The notes under the pieces were generated by a model that ran no database searches, had not been told where the DNA came from, and saw nothing but the letters and a program-made list of their open reading frames with translations. From Rhodanobacter sp. ANJX3 (GTDB lineage Bacteria; Pseudomonadota; Gammaproteobacteria; Xanthomonadales; Rhodanobacteraceae): DNA of 64,000 bases. Positions 15,793-25,309 of the stretch are shown here, piece after piece. Within the stretch, counting starts at the first letter, position 1, and the number at the start of each line of letters is the position of its first letter. The position numbers and the translations under genes are program-made. The DNA is taken from positions 186,001 through 250,000 of the forward strand of contig NZ_JACHCM010000003.1 in NCBI RefSeq assembly GCF_014200755.1. Direction: 5' to 3'.

Positions 15793-17184
15793 TCACCCGT
15801 CGGTAAACAGCTTGCCGGGGTTGAGTATGCCGCGCGGATCGAACACCTTGCGCACCCCTTTCATCAGCAGAATCTCAGCCGCGTCGCGCGTGCTTTCCAG
15901 ATACGCGCGCTTGACCAGGCCGATGCCGTGCTCGGCCGAGATGCTGCCGCCGTGATTCTTCAGCGTGGCGGCCAGCAGCTTGGTGACGTGCTCGCACTGC
16001 GCGATAAACGCGTCCTCATCCAGATCGTCCGGCCGCAGCACGTTGATGTGCAGATTGCCGTCGCCGATGTGACCGAACCAGACCACCTCGATATGCGGAT
16101 ACTCGTGCGCCAGCAGCGCCTGCATCTCGTGCAGAAACGCCGGCACGGTGCTGACCTTTACCGACACGTCGTTCTTGTAAGGCCGATGCGGCGCCAAGCT
16201 TTCGGTAATGCCTTCGCGCAATCGCCACAACGCCGCGGCCTGCGCGTCGCTCTGCGCCAGCACGCCGTCGCTGACCCAGCCTTTTTCCACCGCCTGCTCG
16301 AAGGTCGCCAGCGCGAGCTCCTGCGTGTTTTCGTCGACCGCGTCGAACTGGGTAACCACGTAATACGGGTGCTCGCCTTCGATCGCGCGCTGCGCCCCGT
16401 GCGCCAGCACGTGATGCAATGCACGATCGGTAAAAAACTCGAACGCCTGCAGCGACAGCTGCGCGCGGAACAGCGCAAACACCTGCATCAGCGCATCCAT
16501 GTCAGGCAGCGCCAGCAGCATGACCTGCGACGGCAGCGGCCGATCGGTGAGCTTCAGCGTGGCCTCGACCACGATGCCCAGCGTGCCCTCCGAGCCGATC
16601 ATCAGCTGGCGAAAATCGTAGCCGCTGGAGTTCTTGATCAGGCCACGGTTGAACTCGATCAGCTCGCCGTTGCCGGCAACCACCTTCAGCGAGGCGATCC
16701 ACTCGCGCGTGTTGCCGTAGCGGATCACCCGAATGCCGCCGGCGTTGGTGGCGATGTTCCCGCCGATCGAACACGAACCGCGCGCCGCGAAATCGACCGG
16801 ATAGAGCAGGCCGTGTTCGGCCGACGCGTCGTGCACCGCCTGCAGCGTAATGCCTGGCTGCACGGTCAGCGTGCGATCGACGGCGTTGAAGTCGAGCACG
16901 CGATTCATCCGCTCCAGGCTCAACACCAGTTCGCCGTTGGCCGCCACCGCGCCGCCGGACAGGCCGGTACGTCCACCAGACGGCACCAGCGCGATATTCG
17001 AATCGTTCGCCCAGCGCACGATGGCCTGCACCTCGTCGATACTCGCCGGCAGTGCGATCGCCAGCGGCGCGGGCGTCCAGCGGCGGGTCCAGTCGCGACC
17101 GTAATGCTCTAGATCGCCCGGCTCGGTGAGCACGCGCAATTCGGGCAGTCGTTGACGCAGTTCGGCGAGCGGGTGGGTCGACAT
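15793..17184 (-). CDS. FAD-binding oxidoreductase, probable D-2-hydroxyglutarate dehydrogenase
   Basis: The 463-residue flavoprotein has a PCMH-type FAD domain (VPSGGRTGLSGGAV near 95-110; GSCSIGGNIATNAGG) and a GlcD-type C-terminal domain with the metal-site motifs WFGHIGDGNLH and SAEHGIGLVKR. It is divergent from serA with 122 bases between start codons. In Pseudomonas stutzeri a D-2-hydroxyglutarate dehydrogenase removes the D-2-hydroxyglutarate made by SerA and keeps serine synthesis going, so this identity is inferred from the pairing. A D-lactate or glycolate oxidase subunit is the main alternative. Start chosen at 17184 after a GGAG. Confidence 0.85.
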   Translation of the reverse strand: MSTHPLAELRQRLPELRVLTEPGDLEHYGRDWTRRWTPAPLAIALPASIDEVQAIVRWANDSNIALVPSGGRTGLSGGAVAANGELVLSLERMNRVLDFNAVDRTLTVQPGITLQAVHDASAEHGLLYPVDFAARGSCSIGGNIATNAGGIRVIRYGNTREWIASLKVVAGNGELIEFNRGLIKNSSGYDFRQLMIGSEGTLGIVVEATLKLTDRPLPSQVMLLALPDMDALMQVFALFRAQLSLQAFEFFTDRALHHVLAHGAQRAIEGEHPYYVVTQFDAVDENTQELALATFEQAVEKGWVSDGVLAQSDAQAAALWRLREGITESLAPHRPYKNDVSVKVSTVPAFLHEMQALLAHEYPHIEVVWFGHIGDGNLHINVLRPDDLDEDAFIAQCEHVTKLLAATLKNHGGSISAEHGIGLVKRAYLESTRDAAEILLMKGVRKVFDPRGILNPGKLFTDG

Positions 17185-17306
17185 ACAGGGCTCCAGGGGG
17201 GCCAACGAAGCCTGCCAGCCGTGCGCCATCGCGTCCAGTGCTGCATTGCCACACAGCCTGTCTCGCTCTGGCATAGTAAGGGCCATCATTTGTGTGGAAG
17301 CTCGTC

Positions 17307-18539
17307 ATGGAAACCTCGTATCCCCGCCAAGACATCAAGGTGCTGCTGCTGGAAGGCGTCAGCGCCAGCGGTGTCGAGGTTTTCCACCGAGCCGGCTACA
17401 GCCAGGTCGAGTTGCACAGCAAATCGCTGCCCGATGCCGAGCTCAAGCAGCGCATCGCCGATGCGCATATCGTGGGCATCCGTTCGCGCACCCAGCTCAC
17501 CGACGACGTGCTGGCGCACGCCAAGCGACTGATCGCGGTCGGCTGCTTCTGCATCGGCACCAACCAGGTGGATCTGGGCGCGGCGCGCAAGCTCGGTATT
17601 CCGGTGTTCAATGCGCCCTACTCCAACACGCGCAGCGTGGCCGAACTGGTGATCGCCGAGGCGATCATGCTGCTGCGTGGCATCCCGCAGAAGAACGCGC
17701 TGTGCCATCGAGGCGGCTGGACCAAGTCGGCCGCCGGCAGCTTCGAAACGCGCGACAAGGTGCTGGGCATCGTCGGCTACGGCCACATCGGCACCCAGGT
17801 CGGCGTGCTGGCCGAAGGGCTGGGCATGCGGGTGATCTTCTACGACATCGAAGCGAAGCTCTCGCTGGGCAACGCGCGCGCCGTACACAGCCTGGACGAG
17901 CTGCTGGAACGCGCCGACGTGGTGACCCTGCACGTGCCGGAAACGCCGGCCACGCAGATGATGATCGGCGCCGAGCAGCTGGCGAAAATGCACGAGGGCG
18001 CGATGCTGATCAACGCCTCGCGCGGCACCGTGGTGGATATCGACGCCCTGGCCGAAGCACTGCGTGCCGGTCATCTGGCCGGTGCGGCGGTCGACGTATT
18101 CCCAGTCGAGCCCAAGGGCAACGACGACGCCTTCGTCTCGCCGTTGGTCGGCATGGACAACGTCATCCTCACTCCGCATATCGGCGGCAGCACGCTGGAA
18201 GCGCAGGACAATATCGGCATCGAAGTGGCCAGCAAGCTGATCCGCTACAGCGACAACGGCTCGACGCTGTCGGCGGTGAATTTCCCCGAAGTCACTCTGC
18301 CTGAGCACCCCAACAGCTACCGCCTGCTGCATATCCACCGCAACGTGCCGGGCATGCTCGCGCGCATCAACGAGCTGTTCTCCAACGGCAACATGAATGT
18401 GGACGCCCAGTTCCTGCAGACCGACAGCGAAGTCGGCTACGTCGTGATCGACGTGACTGCCGACGAGGCCCAGGCCACCGCCCTGAAAAGCCAGCTGGCG
18501 GCGATACCGGGGACTTTGCGCAGTCGGGTTCTTTATTGA
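17307..18539 (+). CDS. serA: D-3-phosphoglycerate dehydrogenase
   Basis: SerA oxidises 3-phosphoglycerate with NAD+, the first step of serine synthesis. The 410-residue form is the E. coli-type enzyme with one ACT domain. Visible features are the NAD-binding GYGHIG (157-162) with Asp180 after it, catalytic Arg239 in NASRGTVVD, the Glu/His pair ending in His291 of TPHIGGST, and a C-terminal ACT domain from about residue 337 for serine feedback. The ATG at 17307 follows GGAAG. A GTG 15 bases upstream is in frame but less likely. Confidence 0.96.
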   Translation: METSYPRQDIKVLLLEGVSASGVEVFHRAGYSQVELHSKSLPDAELKQRIADAHIVGIRSRTQLTDDVLAHAKRLIAVGCFCIGTNQVDLGAARKLGIPVFNAPYSNTRSVAELVIAEAIMLLRGIPQKNALCHRGGWTKSAAGSFETRDKVLGIVGYGHIGTQVGVLAEGLGMRVIFYDIEAKLSLGNARAVHSLDELLERADVVTLHVPETPATQMMIGAEQLAKMHEGAMLINASRGTVVDIDALAEALRAGHLAGAAVDVFPVEPKGNDDAFVSPLVGMDNVILTPHIGGSTLEAQDNIGIEVASKLIRYSDNGSTLSAVNFPEVTLPEHPNSYRLLHIHRNVPGMLARINELFSNGNMNVDAQFLQTDSEVGYVVIDVTADEAQATALKSQLAAIPGTLRSRVLY

Positions 18540-18674
18540 CGCGGTAGATATTCGCTATCCGGCAGTCGTCAACGACGCATTGGAAACTCTAAAGCATCAG
18601 CCATTGGCGTCAGCCTGGCTCGATCGCTTGAATATCCATCACCTCTTCATCGACTGTCCTGTTTGCTCGCAAGT

Positions 18675-18710
18675 GCAATAAAAAAGCGCCCTTATGCGCT
18701 TTTTTATTGC
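18675..18710. terminator. Bidirectional terminator between serA and the host-attachment gene
   Basis: GCAATAAAAAAGCGC (18675-18689) is the exact complement of GCGCTTTTTTATTGC (18696-18710). T-rich tracts lie on both strands, so it can serve the converging serA and host-attachment protein genes. Confidence 0.9.
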
Positions 18711-18790
18711 TTGCCACATTGGCTGGGTCTATATCGATAGAGTGCATCGCCATCGTTTTGACCCGAAATCATCGACTGATCGCATCTCGA

Positions 18791-19201
18791 TCAATCGTGG
18801 GCCTGCAGGATTTTCTCGATGTCTTCGAGGGTGGAATTGGTCAGTGTCTTGGCCAGCTCGCCCGTGATGCGCTTAGTTGTTTCCATGTGCAACTGCGGCC
18901 GGATTTCGCCCAGCGTCTTGGGATCGGCGATCAGGAAAAGGTGCTCGAATTCCTGCTTCAACGCCGCGGCGTTCAGGCGATGCACAAGCTGCTTGGCAAA
19001 GGTTGCCTCGTCGTTCTGCTCGGGACTCTCCTCCGGCGGACGATGTCCCGATGGACCCTGCCCTTGTTCATCGACCACTTCAAACTTCACGATGTCTTCC
19101 TGCTTCAGCCGCAGCGCATCGCCTTTACCGATATTGTGAAATAAGCGGGCGTGAGTGCCATCGGCGACCACGACCCAGGTACCCGTAGGAATCTTGTGCA
19201 T
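18791..19201 (-). CDS. Host attachment family protein
   Basis: The 136-residue protein resembles the family described as required for attachment to host cells (Host_attach, first named in Agrobacterium). The N-terminal WVVVADGTHARLF strand and the later FAKQLVHRLN and HLFLIADPKTLGEIR segments match the release-factor-like fold of that family. The family name overstates what is known, and the biochemical role is unclear. It faces serA across a shared terminator and has its own promoter region upstream. An AGGAGT lies before the ATG. Confidence 0.85.
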   Translation of the reverse strand: MHKIPTGTWVVVADGTHARLFHNIGKGDALRLKQEDIVKFEVVDEQGQGPSGHRPPEESPEQNDEATFAKQLVHRLNAAALKQEFEHLFLIADPKTLGEIRPQLHMETTKRITGELAKTLTNSTLEDIEKILQAHD

Positions 19202-19382
19202 CAGTTACTCCTTTAAGCGGAGGCACACTACAAACGTTGCGCCTCGTTCTATGCAACGTAGCCTTGACAGCGTGATGGCGCCGATAAAGAATCGTGTGGA
19301 CGACCTTACGTCCTACGGCACGCCCGGAGGCATTCCAAATGACAGACGTTGACCGGCTCCCTGCGCCTTTTCGGACCAACAA

Positions 19383-19406
19383 AAAAGCGCCCGGAAGGGC
19401 GCTTTT
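19383..19406 (-). terminator. Terminator of tRNA-Pro (bidirectional form)
   Basis: AAAAGCGCCC (19383-19392), GGAA loop and GGGCGCTTTT (19397-19406). On the minus strand a TTTTTTGTTGG tract follows. It is 15 bases after the CCA end of tRNA-Pro. Confidence 0.88.
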
Positions 19407-19421
19407 CTTATTTCACTGAAT

Positions 19422-19498
19422 TGGTCGGGGCGGCGGGATTCGAACCCACGACCCTCTGCCCCCCAGGCAGATGCGCTACCAGGCTGCGCTACGCCCCG
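19422..19498 (-). tRNA. tRNA-Pro (anticodon GGG)
   Basis: The minus strand gives a complete cloverleaf: acceptor CGGGGCG paired with CGCCCCG, D-arm GCGC..GCGC, anticodon stem TCTGC/GCAGA with loop CTGGGGG (anticodon GGG, reading CCC and CCU), T-arm with loop TTCGAAT, discriminator A and encoded CCA. It is 70 bases after the MerR-like gene, at the end of the pheST-ihfA block, and has its own terminator. Confidence 0.97.
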
Positions 19499-19569
19499 AC
19501 TGCATTCAAGTCGGCCATTCTAACAGCACACAGGTACATCCCGGAAGCAAAAACGCAGCGCGCGCTGGC

Positions 19570-19926
19570 TCAGCGACGCAGCAGCGTCAGCACTTCTTCC
19601 AATTCCATGCGCACCTGACGCACGATCTGATGCGAGATGCTGGCCTCCATACGCGCCTGCGGGCCTTCCAGACGCGCGCGCGCGCCGGTGATGGTGAAAC
19701 CCTCGTCGTACAACAGCGACCGGATTTGCCGGATCATCAGCACATCGTGACGCTGATAGTAACGACGGTTGCCGCGGCGCTTGACCGGATTGAGCGCAGG
19801 AAATTCCTGCTCCCAGTAGCGCAGCACATGAGGCTTCACACCGCACAATTCGCCGACCTCACCGATGGTGAAGTAGCGCTTGGCCGGTATGGCAGGTAGT
19901 TCGGTGTTATTCCCTTGATCCAGCAT
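19570..19926 (-). CDS. MerR-family transcriptional regulator
   Basis: The 118-residue protein consists mainly of a MerR winged helix: [21 protein letters not shown] (18-38) and the wing around [14 protein letters not shown], followed by a helical segment ending in [11 protein letters not shown]. There is no effector-binding domain and no metal-binding cysteines. A MerR-like gene directly after ihfA is a conserved arrangement in many gammaproteobacteria. It overlaps ihfA by 20 bases, so it is almost certainly co-translated. Its targets are unknown. Confidence 0.9.
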   Translation of the reverse strand: MLDQGNNTELPAIPAKRYFTIGEVGELCGVKPHVLRYWEQEFPALNPVKRRGNRRYYQRHDVLMIRQIRSLLYDEGFTITGARARLEGPQARMEASISHQIVRQVRMELEEVLTLLRR

Positions 19927-20206
19927 ACCCTTCCACTCTTACCTTGAGTTTTTGCCCTGGACGGAACGTCACCACGCGCCGGGCAGAGATGGGAATCTCC
20001 TCACCGGTTTTAGGATTACGTCCAGGCCGCTGGTTTTTCAACCGCAGATCGAAATTGCCGAAACCGGACAGTTTGACCTGCTCCCCGTTTTCCAATGCCC
20101 CACGCACTTCTTCGAAGTACGCATCCACGAATTCTTTCGCCTCACGCTTGTTGAGGCCCACTTCGAGGAATAGCCGCTCGGCCATTTCCGCCTTGGTCAG
20201 CGCCAT
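19907..20206 (-). CDS. ihfA: Integration host factor subunit alpha
   Basis: IHF-alpha pairs with IHF-beta to bend DNA at specific sites. The 99-residue protein has the HU/IHF fold: [13 protein letters not shown] at the start, [21 protein letters not shown], which forms the DNA-intercalating beta arm with its Pro, and [12 protein letters not shown] at the end. The ATG at 20206 follows GAGGATGAC. It starts one base after the pheT stop, the usual pheST-ihfA linkage. Confidence 0.97.
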   Translation of the reverse strand: MALTKAEMAERLFLEVGLNKREAKEFVDAYFEEVRGALENGEQVKLSGFGNFDLRLKNQRPGRNPKTGEEIPISARRVVTFRPGQKLKVRVEGYAGSRE

Positions 20207-20207
20207 G

Positions 20208-22586
20208 TCATCCTCGTAACTTTGCCTTGCATGTTTGCTCCAACGCAGCAATTGCTTCCCGTACGCAACGGTCCGCGTCGTCGTCAGTAAGGGTGCGTGA
20301 AGCGTCCTGTAAAATCAAGCCCATAGCGAGGCTTTTTCGGCCCGCTTCGACGCCTTTACCGCTGTAACGGTCGAACAGCAGCAGCTGCTTCAGCCGTGTA
20401 ACGAGGGTTGCACGCACAGTTTGCTCGATTTGCGACCAGCTGATCTCCTCCGGCAGGTCCATGGCGATATCCCGACGCACCGTAGGAAATCGCGATACCG
20501 GCTGGGCACTCGGCAGGCGTCGGGCGAGCACCGGCTCCAAGGCCAGTTCCAGCACGTGAACGTCGGCGCCCAGATCGAGCACCTTGGCCAACTGGGGGTG
20601 CAATGCTCCGAGATAACCCACTGTCTGCCCGTCGCGCGCGACCCGCGCAGCGCGGCCCGGATGCAGCCAGGGCGGCAAGCTATCTGCATGCACCGACCAG
20701 CGCGACGGCTCGCCGCCCCAGGCGATCAGCGCATCGAGATCGCCCTTGATGTCATGGAAGTCGAGCATGCGCGATGGCTCACCCCACTGCTCTTCGCGCG
20801 CGCTGCCGCACGCGACGATGGCCACGCTCGGCGTTTCGACCGGTGGATTGCCCGCCGCAAACACGCTGGCCACTTCGAACAGACGAACGCGATCCTGCTG
20901 GCGTGCACGATTGTGCCGCAGCGCTTCGATCAAGCCCGGCAACAGCGAGGGCCGCATGATCGCCAGATCCGCCGAGAGCGGATTGGCCAGCGGCACGAGG
21001 CGCTCGGTGAAACCCCAGCGCGTCAGCAGGTCCGCCGCGACAAAGGAAAGGTTCACCGCCTCGTAGTAGCCGCGCGCGGCCAACTGCTCGCGCAGGGCCA
21101 GTTCGTTGATGCGCGCCTCCGGCTCGATCGCCAGCACCAGCGCACCGGCGGGCGTATGCGTGGGGATATTGTCGTAGCCGAAGATGCGCGCGACCTCTTC
21201 GATCAGATCTTCCTCGCGCTCGATATCGAAACGGCTGCTGGGCGCGGTGATGCGCCAACCTTCCCCGCTCGATTCCACCTGCATGCCCAGCGCGGTGAAG
21301 ATGCGCGCGACCTCGGCGTCGGCCACTTCGACGCCGAGCACACGCTGGAGACGTGCGCGGCGCAGCGTGACCGGCACCGGTGCCGGTAGATCGGCGAGAT
21401 TCTCGGCCACCAGGACTGGACCGGCCTTGCCGCCAGCGATCGACAGCAGCAGCTCGGTGGCGCGCTCCAGCGCACGCCGCGGCAGCTCGGGATCGACGCC
21501 GCGCTCGAAGCGATGCGACGCATCGGTATGCAAACCCAGCTTGCGCGCGCGGCCCATGATGGCGGCGGGGACAAAGTGCGCCGACTCGAGAAAGACGTTG
21601 TGCGTGGCATCGGTAACCCGCGAATCGAAGCCGCCCATCACGCCGGCCACCGCGAGCGCGTTTTTCTCGTCGGCGATCAGCACAAACGTGTCATCGAGCT
21701 TGGCTTCACTGCCGTCGAGCAGCTTCAGCGTTTCGCCCGCGTGCGCGTGACGTACCACGATATCGCCGTGCAGCTTGTCGTTGTCGAAGGCGTGCATCGG
21801 CTGACCCAGTTCCAGCATCACGTACGCGGTGATGTCGACCACTGCGCTGATGGAGCGCAGACCGGAACGGCGCAAGCGCTCGGCCAACCAGAGCGGACTG
21901 CGCGCCGTCGGGTCGATGCCTTCAACGATACGGCCCAGGTAGCGCGGCGCGTCCTTGCCGGCGTCGAGACGAATGCCCCGATGCGTGTCGGTCGTTACCG
22001 CGGCGGGCACCTGCTCGGCGACTTTCACTCGGCTGCCAAACAAGGCGGCCACATCGTGCGCCAGGCCAACCAGGCCGAGGCAGTCGGGACGATTCGGGGT
22101 GAGCTTCAGTTCGAAGCTGGCGTCAGGCAGGCCGAGATAAGCCGCCAGTGGCTGGCCCACCGGCGCGTCAAGCGGAAGCTCGAGCAAGCCGGAGGCATCG
22201 GTATCAATTGCCAGTTCCTTGGCCGAACAAAGCATGCCGAACGATTCCACGCCACGCAGCTTGGCCGCCTTGATCGCGATACCGTTGGGAAGATTGGCCC
22301 CGACCTTGGCCAGCGGCACCTTGATGCCGACGCGTGCGTTGGGCGCGCCGCAGACAATCTGCAGCGGTTCGGCCAAGCCCGCGTCGACCTTGCATACCTG
22401 CAGCCGATCCGCTTCGGGATGCTTTTCGGCCGAAATAATTTCCGCCACCACCACGCCATCGAGATGTTCGCCAAGCGTGGTCAGCTCCTCCACCTCGAGC
22501 CCGGCCATGGTCAGCGCGTGCGCCAACTCGGCGCGATCGGCCTTTATCTCGACGAGTTCACGCAGCCAGTTTTCGGAGAATTTCAT
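20208..22586 (-). CDS. pheT: Phenylalanyl-tRNA synthetase beta subunit
   Basis: The 792-residue protein is the larger subunit of the alpha2-beta2 enzyme that charges tRNA-Phe. In order it shows an N-terminal tRNA-binding OB domain ([23 protein letters not shown] near 45-65), the B3/B4 editing domain, the B5 domain, a catalytic-like core, and a C-terminal FDX-ACB anticodon-binding domain ([15 protein letters not shown]). Length matches E. coli PheT (795). It follows pheS after a 123-base gap that contains a long inverted repeat. Confidence 0.97.
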   Translation of the reverse strand: MKFSENWLRELVEIKADRAELAHALTMAGLEVEELTTLGEHLDGVVVAEIISAEKHPEADRLQVCKVDAGLAEPLQIVCGAPNARVGIKVPLAKVGANLPNGIAIKAAKLRGVESFGMLCSAKELAIDTDASGLLELPLDAPVGQPLAAYLGLPDASFELKLTPNRPDCLGLVGLAHDVAALFGSRVKVAEQVPAAVTTDTHRGIRLDAGKDAPRYLGRIVEGIDPTARSPLWLAERLRRSGLRSISAVVDITAYVMLELGQPMHAFDNDKLHGDIVVRHAHAGETLKLLDGSEAKLDDTFVLIADEKNALAVAGVMGGFDSRVTDATHNVFLESAHFVPAAIMGRARKLGLHTDASHRFERGVDPELPRRALERATELLLSIAGGKAGPVLVAENLADLPAPVPVTLRRARLQRVLGVEVADAEVARIFTALGMQVESSGEGWRITAPSSRFDIEREEDLIEEVARIFGYDNIPTHTPAGALVLAIEPEARINELALREQLAARGYYEAVNLSFVAADLLTRWGFTERLVPLANPLSADLAIMRPSLLPGLIEALRHNRARQQDRVRLFEVASVFAAGNPPVETPSVAIVACGSAREEQWGEPSRMLDFHDIKGDLDALIAWGGEPSRWSVHADSLPPWLHPGRAARVARDGQTVGYLGALHPQLAKVLDLGADVHVLELALEPVLARRLPSAQPVSRFPTVRRDIAMDLPEEISWSQIEQTVRATLVTRLKQLLLFDRYSGKGVEAGRKSLAMGLILQDASRTLTDDDADRCVREAIAALEQTCKAKLRG

Positions 22587-22610
22587 AGATGCTCACTGTG
22601 TTCGAAAAGC

Positions 22611-22702
22611 GGGACGAGGGACGAGTAGCGAGGGCGGCACTTCCAGCCTTTTGGCAACAGCATGAACCACGCTCTCGCTACTCGCCCCTCTGCGCTCGTC
22701 CC
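22611..22702. repeat. Inverted repeat inside the pheS-pheT gap
   Basis: GGGACGAG (22611-22618) pairs with CTCGTCCC (22695-22702), and CGAGTAGCGAG (22622-22632) with CTCGCTACTCG (22674-22684), enclosing a 41-base loop. The CTCGCTACTCG type of motif is familiar from dispersed repeats in Lysobacterales. It interrupts the otherwise tight pheST operon and could affect translation or stability of the pheT part of the mRNA. Confidence 0.7.
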
Positions 22703-22709
22703 TTGCGTC

Positions 22710-23789
<1,080 letters not shown>

Positions 23790-23835
23790 TCAACAAACGC
23801 CGCGTTCCGTAAAAACCGTATTCCAGAAACGAAAG

Positions 23836-23861
23836 GGGGAAGAGGTTTTCGCCTCTTCCCC
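23836..23861 (-). terminator. Terminator or attenuator between rplT and pheS
   Basis: GGGGAAGAGG and CCTCTTCCCC form a perfect 10-bp stem with a 6-base loop. On the minus strand it is followed by CTTTCGTTTC, a moderate T-run. It is 45 bases after rplT and 128 bases before pheS, so it may end the thrS-infC-rpmI-rplT transcript or act as an attenuator for pheST, as known in E. coli. Confidence 0.65.
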
Positions 23862-23905
23862 GCTTGCTTTCAATCACATCGCACTGGCGCCGAAGCGCCC
23901 GACGA

Positions 23906-24289
23906 TCAAGCGGCCTTAGTGGCCTTCGCTTTCTCGGCGATGCTGGCCTTGGCCTTCTCAGCGATCACTTCGAATGCCTTGATGTCATGCACCGCGATAT
24001 CGGCCAGCACCTTGCGGTCGACTTCGATACCGGCAAGCAGCAGGCCATTGATCAAGCGGCTATAGGAAAGACCGAACATGCGTGCTGCCGCATTGATACG
24101 GACAATCCACAGCGCGCGGAACTGACGCTTGCGCTGCTTGCGGCCGATATAGGCGTACTGACCGGCCTTGATGACGGCCTGATTGGCAACGCGGAAGACC
24201 TTGCGGCGGGCGTTGTAATAGCCCTTGGCACGACCGATAACTTTTTTGTGACGACGACGGGCGGTAACGCCACGCTTTACACGAGCCAT
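23906..24289 (-). CDS. rplT: 50S ribosomal protein L20
   Basis: L20 binds 23S rRNA early in assembly and in many bacteria represses its own operon. The 127-residue protein has the Arg-rich N-terminal extension [17 protein letters not shown] and the globular [23 protein letters not shown] region. It has about eight extra Ala/Lys residues at the C-terminus relative to the usual 118-119. It is 16 bases after rpmI in the conserved infC-rpmI-rplT order. Confidence 0.98.
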   Translation of the reverse strand: MARVKRGVTARRRHKKVIGRAKGYYNARRKVFRVANQAVIKAGQYAYIGRKQRKRQFRALWIVRINAAARMFGLSYSRLINGLLLAGIEVDRKVLADIAVHDIKAFEVIAEKAKASIAEKAKATKAA

Positions 24290-24305
24290 GGTTTATCTCC
24301 TCGTC

Positions 24306-24503
24306 TTACAAGTACGGCAACATGCGCGCTACACCTTTGGTGTCACACGCCTTGAGATGATTCGGTGCACGCAGACCGCGCTTACGCTTGGTCGACTTCT
24401 TGGTCAGGATGTGTGACTTGAAGGCGTGGCCGCACTTGATCTTGCCCGACGCGGTCTTGCGAAAACGCTTCGCCGCCGCCCGGTTGGTCTTGATCTTGGG
24501 CAT
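24306..24503 (-). CDS. rpmI: 50S ribosomal protein L35
   Basis: The 65-residue protein begins [14 protein letters not shown] and contains the basic [15 protein letters not shown] segment, the L35 signature. The ATG at 24503 follows AAGGAAAT. It lies between infC and rplT. Translation of rpmI-rplT is often controlled by L20 binding in this leader, but I cannot map that site here. Confidence 0.97.
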   Translation of the reverse strand: MPKIKTNRAAAKRFRKTASGKIKCGHAFKSHILTKKSTKRKRGLRAPNHLKACDTKGVARMLPYL

Positions 24504-24706
24504 AACTATTTCCTTGTGTGAGAACGCCTGTTGGAGTGGGCGTCCCGGTTTCTGACTGATCTGGCGGTGCCTCGGAGTCCTTGGGAATCCGGCCACACTT
24601 TCCGTCCTGCCACGATCGGTGCACGACCCATCCGGCGGGTCGAACCGCGAATTGTACGGGCAAACGCGGCGACATGCCAGTCGCCGCTTGCCAAATCATC
24701 CGATGA

Positions 24707-24730
24707 TGAAAACGGCGGCCGGCGGCCGCC
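24707..24730 (-). promoter_or_regulatory. GC-rich hairpin after infC
   Basis: GGCGGCC, 3-base loop and GGCCGCC form a 7-bp stem directly after the infC stop codon, followed on the minus strand by GTTTTC. It may partly terminate infC transcription before rpmI. The 234-base infC-rpmI gap also holds a TACAAT -10-like hexamer at 24656-24651, so an internal promoter is possible. Confidence 0.45.
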
Positions 24731-24737
24731 GAAAGCC

Positions 24738-25265
24738 TCAGGACTTTTTCTTCGGACCGATCATCATGACCATCTGACGGCCTTCCAGACGCGGAAAGGA
24801 CTCGATCTGGCCATTCTCGCCGACGTCTTCCTGGATCTTCTTGGCCAGATTCTGGCCCAGATCCTGATGCGACATCTCGCGGCCGCGGAAGCGGATGGTG
24901 ACCTTGACCTTGTCGCCTTCCTCGAGGAAGCGAAGCATGTTGCGCAGCTTGATCTGGTAGTCGCCCACGTCCGTGACCGGACGGAACTTCACTTCCTTGA
25001 TCTCGACCTGCTTCTGCTTCTTCTTGGCGGCCTGTGCCTTCTTCTGCGCTTCGAACTTGAACTTGCCGTAGTCCATGATGCGGCAGACCGGCGGATCGCC
25101 GTTCGGCTGGATCTCGACCAGATCCATGCCAGCTTCCTGCGCCAGCGCCAGCGCCTCGTCGCGGGTCAGAATGCCGAGCTGTTCGGCTTCGGCACCAATA
25201 ACACGTACCCGTGGCACACGGATTTCCAGGTTGCGACGATTGCCTTTGTTGTCGGTGGTTGCGAT
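24738..25265 (-). CDS. infC: Translation initiation factor IF-3 with ATC start codon
   Basis: IF3 keeps 30S subunits free and rejects non-canonical start codons. The 175-residue reading is [19 protein letters not shown] after the start, then the N-domain, the Lys-rich linker ([20 protein letters not shown]) and the C-domain ending in MIGPKKKS. The first ATG in this frame (25217) would remove 16 conserved residues. The family start aligns with an ATC codon at 25265, eight bases after GGAGG, and no ATG, GTG or TTG is suitable. Rare start codons at infC are the basis of IF3 autocontrol (AUU in E. coli). Confidence 0.93.
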   Translation of the reverse strand: MATTDNKGNRRNLEIRVPRVRVIGAEAEQLGILTRDEALALAQEAGMDLVEIQPNGDPPVCRIMDYGKFKFEAQKKAQAAKKKQKQVEIKEVKFRPVTDVGDYQIKLRNMLRFLEEGDKVKVTIRFRGREMSHQDLGQNLAKKIQEDVGENGQIESFPRLEGRQMVMMIGPKKKS

Positions 25266-25309
25266 ACCACGATCCTCCAGAAGAATGAATTGAACTGACC
25301 GCCAAGCGC

